From NCBI RefSeq assembly GCF_016862095.1, contig NZ_BOMH01000030.1:1-64000 (forward strand): a stretch of 64,000 nucleotides of DNA. Direction: 5' to 3'. This DNA comes from Actinoplanes cyaneus. GTDB lineage: Bacteria; Actinomycetota; Actinomycetes; Mycobacteriales; Micromonosporaceae. Position numbers and translations under genes: made by a program. Of the stretch, positions 19,295 through 28,003 are shown piece after piece. A model generated the notes under the pieces. That model was not told the DNA's origin and searched no databases. It saw only the letters and a program-made list of their open reading frames with translations. Position 1 is the stretch's first letter; each line of letters starts with the position of its first letter.

Positions 19295-20725
19295 TCAGAC
19301 CGTCTCAAGCACAGGGACCACCGCCGGCTCCGGCGCGGGCTCTGCCCTGCGCAGCATCCACAGGCTCACCGGGACCCCGACCAGGATCAGGACCGCGGCG
19401 ACCAGCAGGGAGAACTGATAGCCGGCCAGGTAGCGGTGCAGCTCGGTGCCGGTCGCGGCGCCGGCCCGGTTGCTCAGGATCGCCCCCAGCACCGTCACGC
19501 CGAGCAGGCCGAACACCTCGCGGGAGACGTTGAGCATGCCGGACGCGATGCCCGCCCGGTCGCTCGGCAGGGCGCCGATCACCACGTTGCTCAGCGGGAT
19601 CAGCAGGCCACCGCCGACGCCGTAGAGCGCGAACCACGGGAGCAGGTCGAGGTATCGGGTGCCCTCACCGTACTGCGCGATGCCGGCGATCGCCGCGCCC
19701 ATCACCAGCAGACCGAAAGCGGTCACCCGGGCCACGCCGAAGCGGGCTTCGAAGCGCGGGGCCAGGATCGCGCCGACCGCGGTGATCAGAGCGAGCGGAA
19801 CGAAACCGGCGCCGGCCTCGGTCGGCGAGAAGCCGAGCACGTTCTGCAGGTAGATGGCCATGTAGAAGTAGATGCCGAACACTCCGAACGCCCACAGACC
19901 CATGGCGAGCAGACCACCGGTGAACAGGCGCAGCCGGAAGAAGGCCAGGTTCACCATCGAGTCCTCGGTGCGGCCCTGCTGGACGACGAAGGCGATCGCG
20001 GCGACGGCGGCGACCGCGAAGGATCCGAGGATCGTGCCGGAGGTCCAGCCCTTGGCGTCGCCCTCGATCAGGCCGTACGTCAGGGCGAAGAGCGCGACCG
20101 AGGACGTGACCAGGCCGAACGGGTCCATCTTCCGGAAGATGGACTTCTGGTGGTTCTGCCGGGCACCGCGCGGCATCGTCATCATCGACAGCGCGTAGGT
20201 GGCCACGCCGATCGGCAGGTTGATCAGGAAGATCCAGCCCCAGGAGACGTGCTGGGCCAGGACCCCGCCGGTCAGCGGGCCGATCGCGAGGGCGAGCGCG
20301 CCGACCGCGCCCCAGATGCCGATCGCCGTGCCGCGCTCCTTCGGATCCGGGAAGAACTCCTGGATCAGCGCGAGCGCCGCGGGTGAGAGCAGCGCCGCGC
20401 CGATGCCCTGCACCGCCCGGGCGCCGATCAGCAGCTCCTGACTGCCGGCGAGACCGGCCGCGAGCGACGCGACAGTGAAGATCCCCAGGCCGGACAGGAA
20501 GACCGTCCGGTGGCCGATGACGTCGCCGAGACGACCACCGGCCAGCAGCAGGCCGGCGAAGACCAGGATGTACGCACTGGTGATCCACTCCAGCCCGGAG
20601 ATGCTCAGGCCCAGCTCGCGCTGGATGCTCGGCAACGCGACGTTGACCACGTTGTTGTCGAGGTACGTCATGAAGGTGCCGAGCGCGACAGCGACCAGCG
20701 CCCACCACCGGCGGTTCTTTTCCAC
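19295..20725 (-). CDS. MFS drug exporter, DHA2 (14-TM, EmrB/QacA) family
   Basis: The 476-residue product has about 14 transmembrane helices. It carries the DHA2 motifs YLDNNVVNVALPSIQRELG in helix 1, GGRLGDVIGHRTVFLSG (motif A) and the GPLTGGVLAQHVSWGWIFLINLPIG motif C region. It is expected to be a proton-coupled efflux pump for hydrophobic compounds. GTG at 20725 follows a GGGGGA site. It is divergent from a TetR regulator, and tandem palindromes lie between them, so TetR repression relieved by a pump substrate is the likely control. Confidence 0.92.
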   Translation of the reverse strand: MEKNRRWWALVAVALGTFMTYLDNNVVNVALPSIQRELGLSISGLEWITSAYILVFAGLLLAGGRLGDVIGHRTVFLSGLGIFTVASLAAGLAGSQELLIGARAVQGIGAALLSPAALALIQEFFPDPKERGTAIGIWGAVGALALAIGPLTGGVLAQHVSWGWIFLINLPIGVATYALSMMTMPRGARQNHQKSIFRKMDPFGLVTSSVALFALTYGLIEGDAKGWTSGTILGSFAVAAVAAIAFVVQQGRTEDSMVNLAFFRLRLFTGGLLAMGLWAFGVFGIYFYMAIYLQNVLGFSPTEAGAGFVPLALITAVGAILAPRFEARFGVARVTAFGLLVMGAAIAGIAQYGEGTRYLDLLPWFALYGVGGGLLIPLSNVVIGALPSDRAGIASGMLNVSREVFGLLGVTVLGAILSNRAGAATGTELHRYLAGYQFSLLVAAVLILVGVPVSLWMLRRAEPAPEPAVVPVLETV

Positions 20726-20735
20726 AGTCTCCCCC

Positions 20736-20794
20736 TATACGGCGTACCTGTACGACGTACATGTACCTCGTACATGAGACCTGTACGTTGTATG
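20736..20794. promoter_or_regulatory. Tandem TetR operator array
   Basis: Four 13-bp copies of a TGTACGnCGTACA-like palindrome lie between the divergent MFS and TetR genes. They are 20736-20748 (TATACGGCGTACC), 20749-20761 (TGTACGACGTACA, perfect apart from its central base), 20762-20774 (TGTACCTCGTACA) and 20782-20794 (TGTACGTTGTATG). The first three abut without a gap. They cover the promoter region of both genes. Confidence 0.75.
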
Positions 20795-20802
20795 GTTGTC
20801 AA

Positions 20803-21468
20803 GTGACCCCAGCGGAACGACTCAGTAGGGCGACCGTCGCCGAGCGCGCCCTGCGCCTCGCCGACGAGGAGGGCGTCGACGCGATCACCATCCGTCGCCT
20901 GGCCAAGGAGCTGGGCGTGACCCCGATGGCGCTGTACTGGCATTTCAAGAACAAGGACGAGCTCCTGCTCGGCATCGTCGACCACGTGCTGACCGACGTC
21001 CGGGCCGACCGCAGCGCCGGCGATCCGTGGCAGAAACAACTCCGCGCGATCGTCGAGACTGTGGTGGGCGTCATGCGCGCCCACCCGTCCCTGCCGGACC
21101 TGCTGCACTCGACCGACAAAACGCAGACGCCGAGCTTCACCCGCGCCACCAACGACACCCTGGCGCTGCTCGCCGACGCCGGGTTCGACGTCGAGGAGGC
21201 GTACTGGATCGCGATGTACCTGCTCACCGGCTCGATGGGCCTGGTCGCCTCGCAGCCGGACTGCCCGGCGAACGTGCCGGCCGAGCAGGCCGAGGAGTGG
21301 CGGCGGCAGAAGCGCATCCAGATGGAGTGCCTGCCGGCCGACAGGTTCCCGATGATGATCGAATTCGCGAAGACCTACAGGCGGGCACCCGACGTCGAGC
21401 GGTACTACGTCTTCGGCATCGACCTGCTGATGTCCGCCGTCGAGACGATGGCCGCGCAGCGCTCCTGA
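20803..21468 (+). CDS. TetR-family transcriptional repressor
   Basis: The 221-residue protein has an N-terminal helix-turn-helix (about 8-55, with AITIRRLAKELGVTPMALYWHFKNKDELL) and a TetR_C_1-type ligand domain similar to tetracycline-repressor-like proteins. It probably represses the divergent MFS exporter and itself. I place the start at GTG 20803 because the longer frame from 20761 runs through the operator array. A TATGGT -10 candidate at 20791-20796 would put the transcript start at or near this GTG, so a leaderless message is possible. Confidence 0.88.
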   Translation: MTPAERLSRATVAERALRLADEEGVDAITIRRLAKELGVTPMALYWHFKNKDELLLGIVDHVLTDVRADRSAGDPWQKQLRAIVETVVGVMRAHPSLPDLLHSTDKTQTPSFTRATNDTLALLADAGFDVEEAYWIAMYLLTGSMGLVASQPDCPANVPAEQAEEWRRQKRIQMECLPADRFPMMIEFAKTYRRAPDVERYYVFGIDLLMSAVETMAAQRS

Positions 21469-21591
21469 CCACGCCGCAGGCCCGGCCGGACGTCAACACG
21501 CCTCAGGTGGTGTTTCGCGGCGCGGCCGGGGCTGCGGCCGCGCTGCGAAGCACCGCCTAGCATCGGACCTACGTCTCGTGGAGGAGGTCCG

Positions 21592-22797
21592 ATGCGGCAG
21601 GCGCAGCGGCTGAAGAGCGTCCGGTACGACATTCGTGGCCCGGTGCTGCGCCGGGCACAGGAGTTGGAGGCCGCCGGGCACCGGATCCTCAAGCTGAACC
21701 TGGGCAATCCGGCGCCGTGGGGGCTGGCCACGCCGGAGCCGATCGTCGCCGACGTGGTGCAGAACATCGTGGCCGCTCAGGGGTACAGCGACGCGCGCGG
21801 CATCTATTCGGCGCGGGTCGCGGTCGCGCAGCACTACCAGACGCTCGGCGTGACCGGTGTGCAGCCGGACGACGTGCTGCTCGGCAACGGGGTCTCCGAG
21901 TTGATCGTGATGGTGCTGCAGGCGCTGCTCGACACCGGTGACGAGGTGCTGGTGCCGAGCCCCGACTATCCGCTCTGGACCGGCGCCGTGAACCTGTGCA
22001 GCGGCCGGGCGGTGCATTACCGCTGCGACGAGAGCGCGGACTGGGCGCCCGACCTGGAGGACATGGCGTCGAAGATCACCGAACGCACCCGCGCGCTCGT
22101 GGTGATCAACCCGAACAACCCGACCGGCGCCGTCTACTCCCAGGACGTGCTGCTGGGCATGATCGAGCTCGCCCGCAGGCACGGTCTGCTGATCTTCGCC
22201 GACGAGATCTACGACAAGATCGTGTACGACGGAGCAACGCACCACACGCTCGCCGCCCTCGCGCCGGACGTGCCGGTGGTCAGCATGGGCGGCCTGTCCA
22301 AGGTCTACCGGGCCGCCGGTTTCCGCTCCGGCTGGCTCGCGACCAGCGGCTTCAACAGCGCCGAGTCGGATTACCTGGACGGGCTGCAACTGCTCGCCAA
22401 CATGCGCGTCTGCCCCAACGTGCCGGCCCAGCACGCGATCCAGACGGCGCTCGGCGGTTACCAGAGCATCGAGGAGCTGATCCGCCCCGGTGGCCGCCTG
22501 GTGGAACAGCGCGACCACGCGTGGCGCGCCCTCGTCGACATCCCCGGCGTCGACTGCGTGAAACCGGCCGGCGCCCTCTACCTCTTCGCCCGGCTCGACC
22601 CCGAGGTCCACAAGATCCACGACGACGAGCGCCTGGTGATGGACCTGCTCGAACAGCAGCACCTGCTCATCTCGCACGGCTCCGGCTTCAATCTGAACAC
22701 CCCGGACCACCTGCGCCTGGTCTTTCTCGCCGCCACCGATGTCCTCGACGACGCCGTCTCCCGAATCCGCACGTTCCTCTCCACGTACCACCAGTAA
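21592..22797 (+). CDS. Pyridoxal-phosphate aminotransferase, class I (AlaA-like)
   Basis: The 401-residue protein is a fold-type I aminotransferase. It shows LGNPAPWG near 37-44, the Y-containing SPDYPLWT segment, NPNNPTGA (173-180), ADEIYDK with Asp204, the PLP-binding Lys237 in SMGGLSKVYRAAGFRSGW, and a C-terminal substrate-carboxylate Arg region (DHLRLVFL). Overall similarity is to AlaA-type alanine/valine-pyruvate aminotransferases, but substrate cannot be fixed from sequence. AGGAGG at 21582-21587 supports the ATG at 21592. It appears to be a single-gene transcript. Confidence 0.88.
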   Translation: MRQAQRLKSVRYDIRGPVLRRAQELEAAGHRILKLNLGNPAPWGLATPEPIVADVVQNIVAAQGYSDARGIYSARVAVAQHYQTLGVTGVQPDDVLLGNGVSELIVMVLQALLDTGDEVLVPSPDYPLWTGAVNLCSGRAVHYRCDESADWAPDLEDMASKITERTRALVVINPNNPTGAVYSQDVLLGMIELARRHGLLIFADEIYDKIVYDGATHHTLAALAPDVPVVSMGGLSKVYRAAGFRSGWLATSGFNSAESDYLDGLQLLANMRVCPNVPAQHAIQTALGGYQSIEELIRPGGRLVEQRDHAWRALVDIPGVDCVKPAGALYLFARLDPEVHKIHDDERLVMDLLEQQHLLISHGSGFNLNTPDHLRLVFLAATDVLDDAVSRIRTFLSTYHQ

Positions 22798-22913
22798 CCC
22801 GGGCGCGGGCCGCGGGGAGGGCTCATCCGGGCCGGCACCCCGTCCCGGGCTCGCCCGGTTCGAGGTCACCCGACCCGGAACTCGCCCTGCCAGCGGCCCG
22901 CCCTACCCGGAGT

Positions 22914-23045
22914 TCACCCTGCCCGCGGCTCACCCAACCCGCGGCTCACCCAGCCCGCGGCTCACCCAGCCCGCGCCTCACCCAACCCGCGGCTCACCCA
23001 ACCCGCGGCTCACCAAGCCCGCGGCTCACCCCAGCCCGCGCAGCT
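22914..23045. repeat. 16-bp tandem repeat, about eight copies
   Basis: Units of the form GCGGCTCACCCAACCC recur every 16 bp (gcggct at 22925, 22941, 22957, degenerate at 22973, then 22989, 23005, 23021), with decayed copies on both sides. The array lies between the aminotransferase and the response regulator, which converge. A period that is not a multiple of three argues against coding. The rest of 22798-23083 is GC-rich with no supported gene. Confidence 0.8.
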
Positions 23046-23083
23046 CGCCCAGTTCGCGGCTCACTCTGCCTGCGGCCCGGGGC

Positions 23084-23770
23084 TCATTCGGCACCCGGGC
23101 TCACCCGGCCCGGGGCCGGGATCTCGCCGCTCAGGCCGTTGTCGCGGACCCAGTTGGTGATCGCGACCCGGTTGGACAGCCCCAGCTTGTTCTGGATCGA
23201 TGCCACATGTCCCTTCACCGTGCTGAGCGAGATGAACAAGACTTTGGCGATCTCAGGATTTGTCCGCGCGCGAGCGATCTCCCGCGCCACCGCCAACTCC
23301 CGGTCGGTGAGGCTGTGCCGGATCGTTCCGGGAGCCGGCCGCGTCGCGTTCAGCTCCCGCACCAGGCGTGCGGTCACCTCCGGCGAGATCAGCGCCTCGC
23401 CCCTGTGCGCCGCTCGGACCGCCTCGACCAGCAGCTGCTGGCTGGCGCCCTTGAGCAGGAACCCGGCCGCCCCGGCCCGCAGCGCGCCGTCGACATACTC
23501 GTCCTCACCGAACGTCGTGACCACCACGACCCGCAGCGGATCCCGCACCCCGGGGCCGGCCAGCGCACGGGTCACCTCGACCCCGTCCATGCCCGGCATC
23601 CGGATGTCGACCAGGCAGACATCCGGCCGCAGCCGCCGGGCCAGCCGCAGCGCCTCGATCCCGTCCCCGGCCTCGCCGACCACCTCGAATTCCGGCTCGT
23701 CGTCCAGGATCACGCGCAGACCCCTGCGGACCATCTCCTGGTCATCCGCGATCAGCACCCTGATCGTCAT
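23084..23770 (-). CDS. NarL/LuxR-type response regulator
   Basis: The 228-residue protein has a receiver domain (1-120) with acidic pair in VLIADDQEM, phosphoacceptor Asp in VCLVDIRMPGMDG, Thr in VVVVTTF and Lys in LLKGAS. The C-terminal LuxR helix-turn-helix (about 155-215) contains LTDRELAVAREIARARTNPEIA and LSTVKGHVASI. The ATG at 23770 overlaps the histidine kinase stop (ATGA), indicating translational coupling and an obvious cognate pair. Likely targets include the divergent ABC transporter genes. Confidence 0.92.
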   Translation of the reverse strand: MTIRVLIADDQEMVRRGLRVILDDEPEFEVVGEAGDGIEALRLARRLRPDVCLVDIRMPGMDGVEVTRALAGPGVRDPLRVVVVTTFGEDEYVDGALRAGAAGFLLKGASQQLLVEAVRAAHRGEALISPEVTARLVRELNATRPAPGTIRHSLTDRELAVAREIARARTNPEIAKVLFISLSTVKGHVASIQNKLGLSNRVAITNWVRDNGLSGEIPAPGRVSPGAE

Positions 23771-24894
23771 CGGTCGGCCGCCGGGAGCCTGGCGTCGACC
23801 AGCCACCCCGTGTCGTCGCGTGGGCCGGCCCGGAAGGTGCCGCCCAGCGCCTCCACCCGCTCACGCATGCCGATCAGACCGTATCCCCCGCACCGCGCCG
23901 GAAGCCCCGTGGCCGCTCCGTCGTTCGCTATCCGCACGTGGACGCTCCCGTCGTCCTGTTCGACGGTGACGTCCACCTCGCTCGCCTGTGGAGCGTGCCG
24001 CGCGATGTTGGTCAGCGACTCCCGCACCACCCGATGAACCGTCCCGGTCACCCGCGGCGACCAGCGCTCCGTCTCCTGCGGCAGGTCGAGCCGCACGGGT
24101 GGCCCGTGCCGTTCGAAAAGCCGGACCAGCTCACGCACCTGCTCCGGCGCCGACTGCGCGGACAGCTCCGCATCGTCGTCGCGCAGCAGCCCGACCACCC
24201 GGCGGATGGCGGTGAGCGCATCCGACCCGGCGCTCTCGATCTCCTGAAGGGACTCGTCCAGCTCGCCGGGCCGTTTCCGCGCCAGGATCCGCGCGCTCTG
24301 GGCCTGCACCACGAGCCCGGTCAGATGATGAGCCGCCATGTCGTGCAGTTCGCGGGCCAGCGCCAGGCGTTCGTCACGACGTACCCTCTCCTCGGTCTCC
24401 TTCTTCGTGCGATCCGCCAGGCGCAGGGCCAGCCCGGTCGCGATCGCCCCGGCCCAGCCCAACGCGTTCAGCGCGGCCACCACGTTCACCTCACCGCCCA
24501 CCGGCCGGCTGGCCAGGAACACCAGGAAGACCACTGTCAGCGCGCCGGCGACGACGGCCACGGCCTTGGAGTACGAACTCCTCCGCACCACCATCCCGAC
24601 CAGCACCGCGAGCGCGAGGATCCCGGCCGGCCCCGGCTCCCGCGGAAGACCGGCAAGGCGCGCGACGAGGACCGCGGCCATCGCCGTCACCAGGCCGACG
24701 GTGGCCGCGACGACCGGCTTTCGACGGCGGGCGAGCGCGATCGCGCTCAGGCACAACCCCATCGCCGCACCGAACAACCAATACCACCCACCCCAGGTGG
24801 TCGCGATGGCGGCAGCGGTCAGCAGCACCGCGACCACCATCACGGTGCCCAGCGCGATCTCGACGAGCCGTCCGCGAATCTCCACAGCCGACAC
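23767..24894 (-). CDS. Sensor histidine kinase, HisKA_3 (NarX/DesK-like)
   Basis: The 375-residue membrane kinase has about five to six transmembrane helices in residues 10-160 and almost no extracytoplasmic domain, suggesting intramembrane sensing. The HisKA_3 motif RELHDMAAHHLTGL contains phospho-acceptor His184. The HATPase_c domain shows ESLTNIARHA and GGYGLIGMRERVEALGG. It starts with GTG at 24894. Bacterial systems with this kinase next to an ABC-2 transporter often control export or antibiotic resistance, and the divergent ABC pair starts about 100 bp away. Confidence 0.9.
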   Translation of the reverse strand: MSAVEIRGRLVEIALGTVMVVAVLLTAAAIATTWGGWYWLFGAAMGLCLSAIALARRRKPVVAATVGLVTAMAAVLVARLAGLPREPGPAGILALAVLVGMVVRRSSYSKAVAVVAGALTVVFLVFLASRPVGGEVNVVAALNALGWAGAIATGLALRLADRTKKETEERVRRDERLALARELHDMAAHHLTGLVVQAQSARILARKRPGELDESLQEIESAGSDALTAIRRVVGLLRDDDAELSAQSAPEQVRELVRLFERHGPPVRLDLPQETERWSPRVTGTVHRVVRESLTNIARHAPQASEVDVTVEQDDGSVHVRIANDGAATGLPARCGGYGLIGMRERVEALGGTFRAGPRDDTGWLVDARLPAADR

Positions 24895-24992
24895 AGTACG
24901 GCGGGCACCGGGCTGCCGTACCGGCCGAAAGTACTGCCCACCCCCTCTTTGGAAGGGTGTGCGGAGCCGCCCGGATCAGCACGATGGTCGGC

Positions 24993-25706
24993 ATGTCCTC
25001 CGTGCTCAAGGCCGCCGGCCTCACCAAGCGATACGGCAAACACCTAGCCCTGACCGACTGCGACCTGGACGTGCCGGCCGGCCGGGTGACCGGCCTGGTC
25101 GGGCCGAACGGCGCCGGCAAGTCCACGCTGCTGCAGCTCGCCTGCGGCCTGATCGAGCCCACCGCCGGCGCCCTGGAGGTGCTCGGCAACCGGCCCGGCG
25201 CGACCGCCGCCCATCTGGCCCGGGTCGGGTTCGTCGCTCAGGACACCCCGGTCTATTCCTCTCTTACTGTCGAGGAGCACCTGCGTCTGGGCGCACGGCT
25301 CAACCCCCGGTGGGACGCCGCGCTCGCCCGCCGCCGGGTGGAGCGCTCCGGCCTGCGTCCCGGGCAGAAGGCCGGCCGGCTCTCCGGCGGCCAGCGCGCC
25401 CAGCTCGCCCTGACCCTGGCCGTCGCCAAGCGGCCCGAGCTGCTGATCTTCGACGAGCCGGCGGCGGCTCTCGACCCCCTCGCCCGTGACGCGTTCCTGC
25501 GCGACCTGGTGGAGTCCGTGACCGAGCTGGGCGCGTCCGCGGTGCTCTCGTCCCACCTGCTCGGCGACGTCGAGCGGGTCTGTGACCACCTGGTCGTCCT
25601 GGCGGGCGGCCGGGTCAGGGTCGCCGGCGACGTCGACACCCTGGTCACCGGCGCGGATTCGCTGGAGTCGCTGGTGCTGGCCTACCTCAAGGAGGCTGTC
25701 CGATGA
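24993..25706 (+). CDS. ABC-2 type transporter ATP-binding protein
   Basis: The 237-residue ATPase has Walker A GPNGAGKST, Q-loop Gln in FVAQDTP, signature LSGGQRAQ, Walker B LLIFDEPAAALDP and switch His in LSSHLLGD. It belongs to the CcmA/DrrA class. The start is uncertain: ATG 24993 or ATG 24984 fit better than the GTG at 24957, which directly abuts a GGAAGG. The stop overlaps the ATG of the permease gene (ATGA). Possible control is by the divergent two-component system. Confidence 0.88.
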   Translation: MSSVLKAAGLTKRYGKHLALTDCDLDVPAGRVTGLVGPNGAGKSTLLQLACGLIEPTAGALEVLGNRPGATAAHLARVGFVAQDTPVYSSLTVEEHLRLGARLNPRWDAALARRRVERSGLRPGQKAGRLSGGQRAQLALTLAVAKRPELLIFDEPAAALDPLARDAFLRDLVESVTELGASAVLSSHLLGDVERVCDHLVVLAGGRVRVAGDVDTLVTGADSLESLVLAYLKEAVR

Positions 25707-26644
25707 TCTGGCTGAGCTGGCGGCAGTTCCGGGCCCAGGCTCTCGTCGCGGCGTTCGCGCTGATCCTGCTGGCGGGCTGCCTGGTGGTGCTCGGCCGGCA
25801 GATCCGCGGCGGTGACTATTCCGGCGCCGAGCTGCGGGAGCAGTTCCAGGGCCGGGTCTATCTGCTGGACGCGGTGCTGCTGCTGACGCCCGCGCTGATC
25901 GGTTTGTTCTGGGGCGCGCCGCTGGCCGCTCGGGAGCTGGAGACGGGCACGCACCGCCTGGTGTGGAACCAGAGCATCACCCGGCGACGATGGCTGACCG
26001 TCAAGCTGCTGCTGACCGGGCTCGCCGCGGTGATCACCGGTGCTCTGGTGAGCGCGTTGCTGACCTGGGCGGCCGGCCCCCTCGACCGGTTCACCGGAGA
26101 CCGCTTCTCCACGATCTTCTTCGGTACGAGGAATCTGGCCCCCGTGGCGTACGGGGTGTTCGCCCTGGTCCTCGGGGCCGTTGCCGGTCTGCTGATCCGG
26201 CGGACCGTTCCCGCGATGGCTGTCACCCTGGTGGTGCTCGTCATGACTCAGGCGCTCATACCGAACGTGATCCGCCCTCACCTGATGGCACCCGAGCGCC
26301 TGTCCGTGCCGATCACCGCCGAGGTGGTGCGCAATCTGAGCTTCCTGGGGCAGCATCCGGAGATCTCCGGGCTGAAAATGCCCGGCGCTTGGGTCATCAA
26401 CACGAGTGAGCTGCGCACGGCGGACGGCTCCCGGGTCTCCGACGACACCTACGGCGTCTGCGTGGCGGGTTCGCTCGACAAGGCTCCGGACTGCCTCGCC
26501 GCGCTGAACCTGCACGTCGACGTCGATTACCAGCCGGTGAGCCGTTACTGGACGTTCCAGTGGCTGGAGTCCGTGCTCTACCTGAGCCTGGCATTGCTGC
26601 TGGCAGCGGTCGGCCTCTGGCGAATTCAGGGCGCGGCCCACTAG
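25703..26644 (+). CDS. ABC-2 type transporter permease
   Basis: The 313-residue membrane protein has six predicted transmembrane helices, with an extracytoplasmic loop of about 90 residues between the fifth and sixth. The motif ARELETGTHRLVWNQSITRRRWLTVK after the second helix is typical of actinobacterial ABC-2 permeases found beside GntR or two-component regulators. It forms an exporter with the preceding ATPase, to which it is coupled by a 4-bp overlap. Substrate unknown. Confidence 0.85.
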   Translation: MIWLSWRQFRAQALVAAFALILLAGCLVVLGRQIRGGDYSGAELREQFQGRVYLLDAVLLLTPALIGLFWGAPLAARELETGTHRLVWNQSITRRRWLTVKLLLTGLAAVITGALVSALLTWAAGPLDRFTGDRFSTIFFGTRNLAPVAYGVFALVLGAVAGLLIRRTVPAMAVTLVVLVMTQALIPNVIRPHLMAPERLSVPITAEVVRNLSFLGQHPEISGLKMPGAWVINTSELRTADGSRVSDDTYGVCVAGSLDKAPDCLAALNLHVDVDYQPVSRYWTFQWLESVLYLSLALLLAAVGLWRIQGAAH

Positions 26645-26689
26645 CGAGACTGAACACGGGGAGACGCGATGCGTCAGAGAGAATACGCC

Positions 26690-26716
26690 CGGCCCGCACC
26701 TCTGATGCGCGGGCCG
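26690..26716. terminator. Bidirectional terminator hairpin
   Basis: An 8-bp stem CGGCCCGC/GCGGGCCG with an 11-nt loop lies between the convergent ABC permease (ends 26644) and DUF916 gene (ends 26735). It would terminate both. Confidence 0.5.
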
Positions 26717-26734
26717 AGCGGGGAAACGGATCGG

Positions 26735-27928
26735 TCAGGCGTCGTCGGACGCCGTGGCTCCCGGCGAAGCGGGAGCCGTCACGCGCCGGCCTTCGCCGAC
26801 CGGAGCGACGTCCCCGGTGGAGGAGCCGTTGGGGGCAGACGCCCCCGGAGAGGAATCGGTGGAGGCGGACTTCGCTTTGAGCGCCTGTTCGACGGCCTCC
26901 GCGATCCGCGCCTCCTCGCGGGCCTTGCGGCGGACGCGGCTGCGGCGCCGCAGCCAGATCAGAGCGATCACGGCCACGATCAGGACGATCAGCAGCACGG
27001 TGAGGGTCCACGGCAGGGCCCACACGTGGGCCGTCGCGGTGATCGGGGCGAGGGCCGTGGTCGAGCCGGATTCGTCGGTGACCATCGGGGTCAGTTCGGC
27101 GGTCGCGGTGAGCAGCACGGCCGGGGCCACGCCGTGCACCGGCACGGACACCTTCCAGCTCTCGCCGGGCAGCAGTTCCGGCGGGGCAGCGATGGCGCCA
27201 GCTTCGGTACGCAGCCGGCCGAACGGGCCGGTGATCGCGACGGCCTGCTTCGCGGATTCCACCGCGTTGCCGGTGTTGTGGATCGTGTAGGTGACCGTCG
27301 CGTCGCCGCGCGCGAGGGCCGCGCCGGACCAGGCCACCTTCAGGTCCTCGACAGCGAGCGAGGGCACCAGCGCGCCGCCGACCCGCAGCTTGATCTTGAT
27401 GCCGAGGCGACGCTCCACGTTGACCTGAGCCGTCGCATCAGGCGCGGTCAGCGACGTGACGATGCCACCGACGTAGTCACCGGGGGTGGCGTTCGCCGGC
27501 ACGGTGACCTTGAACGGCACCTCGACGGTCTTCCCGGCCGGCACGGTGACGGTCGGTGTGTCCGCCGCGACCCAGATGCCGATCCCGGTGGACTTCTTGT
27601 CCCGCGCGATCAGGTCCAGCTGCCCGGTCGAGGTGGTCAGCCCGTCCGCGGCGTAGACCGCGAGGGCCAGCGGGGTGTCCCCCTTGTTCGCGACGACGAG
27701 CCCGTCCTCGGCCGACCCGCCGGGGTTCACGGCGTAGCTGTAACTGGAACGGTCGTTGCCGTAGGTGTTGGAGGCGGTCCGGACGGCCCAGGTGACGTCA
27801 TCGCCCTCGGCCAGGGCGGGGCCGGCACCGAGGCCGACGACCGCGCAAGCGGCCACGAAGCTGAGCCCGATCACCGCGGAGGCGGTTTTACGGAGTGCGG
27901 AGGTCCGCCCGGCGAGACTGAGACGCAT
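26735..27928 (-). CDS. DUF916-like cell-surface protein with C-terminal membrane anchor
   Basis: The 397-residue product has a signal peptide (hydrophobic segment about 15-35, AxA site near 40), an extracytoplasmic part of two immunoglobulin-like domains (about 45-300), one transmembrane helix (about 306-328) and a highly basic, then low-complexity, cytoplasmic tail. The first domain matches the DUF916/WxL-interacting pattern: NPGGSAEDGLVVANKGDTPL, followed by VPAGKTVEVPFKVTVPANATPGDYVGGI. In Firmicutes such proteins pair with WxL-domain proteins. The gene lies 75 bp downstream of the phosphoesterase gene, whose C-terminus looks WxL-like. The ATG at 27928 is followed directly by a typical signal sequence. 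Confidence 0.8.
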   Translation of the reverse strand: MRLSLAGRTSALRKTASAVIGLSFVAACAVVGLGAGPALAEGDDVTWAVRTASNTYGNDRSSYSYAVNPGGSAEDGLVVANKGDTPLALAVYAADGLTTSTGQLDLIARDKKSTGIGIWVAADTPTVTVPAGKTVEVPFKVTVPANATPGDYVGGIVTSLTAPDATAQVNVERRLGIKIKLRVGGALVPSLAVEDLKVAWSGAALARGDATVTYTIHNTGNAVESAKQAVAITGPFGRLRTEAGAIAAPPELLPGESWKVSVPVHGVAPAVLLTATAELTPMVTDESGSTTALAPITATAHVWALPWTLTVLLIVLIVAVIALIWLRRRSRVRRKAREEARIAEAVEQALKAKSASTDSSPGASAPNGSSTGDVAPVGEGRRVTAPASPGATASDDA

Positions 27929-28003
27929 GTCGAGATCCTTGAGGGGGTACGGCGGAGCGGACGCCGCCAGAAGCAGCGCCCGCTCCCACTTCCGGTCGAA
28001 CGA

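Noticed and set aside
24957..24992. GTG 24957 as start of the ABC-2 ATPase
   Set aside because: The GGAAGG directly abuts this GTG with no spacing, and the residues before the LKAAGLTKRYG motif add nothing typical of the family.
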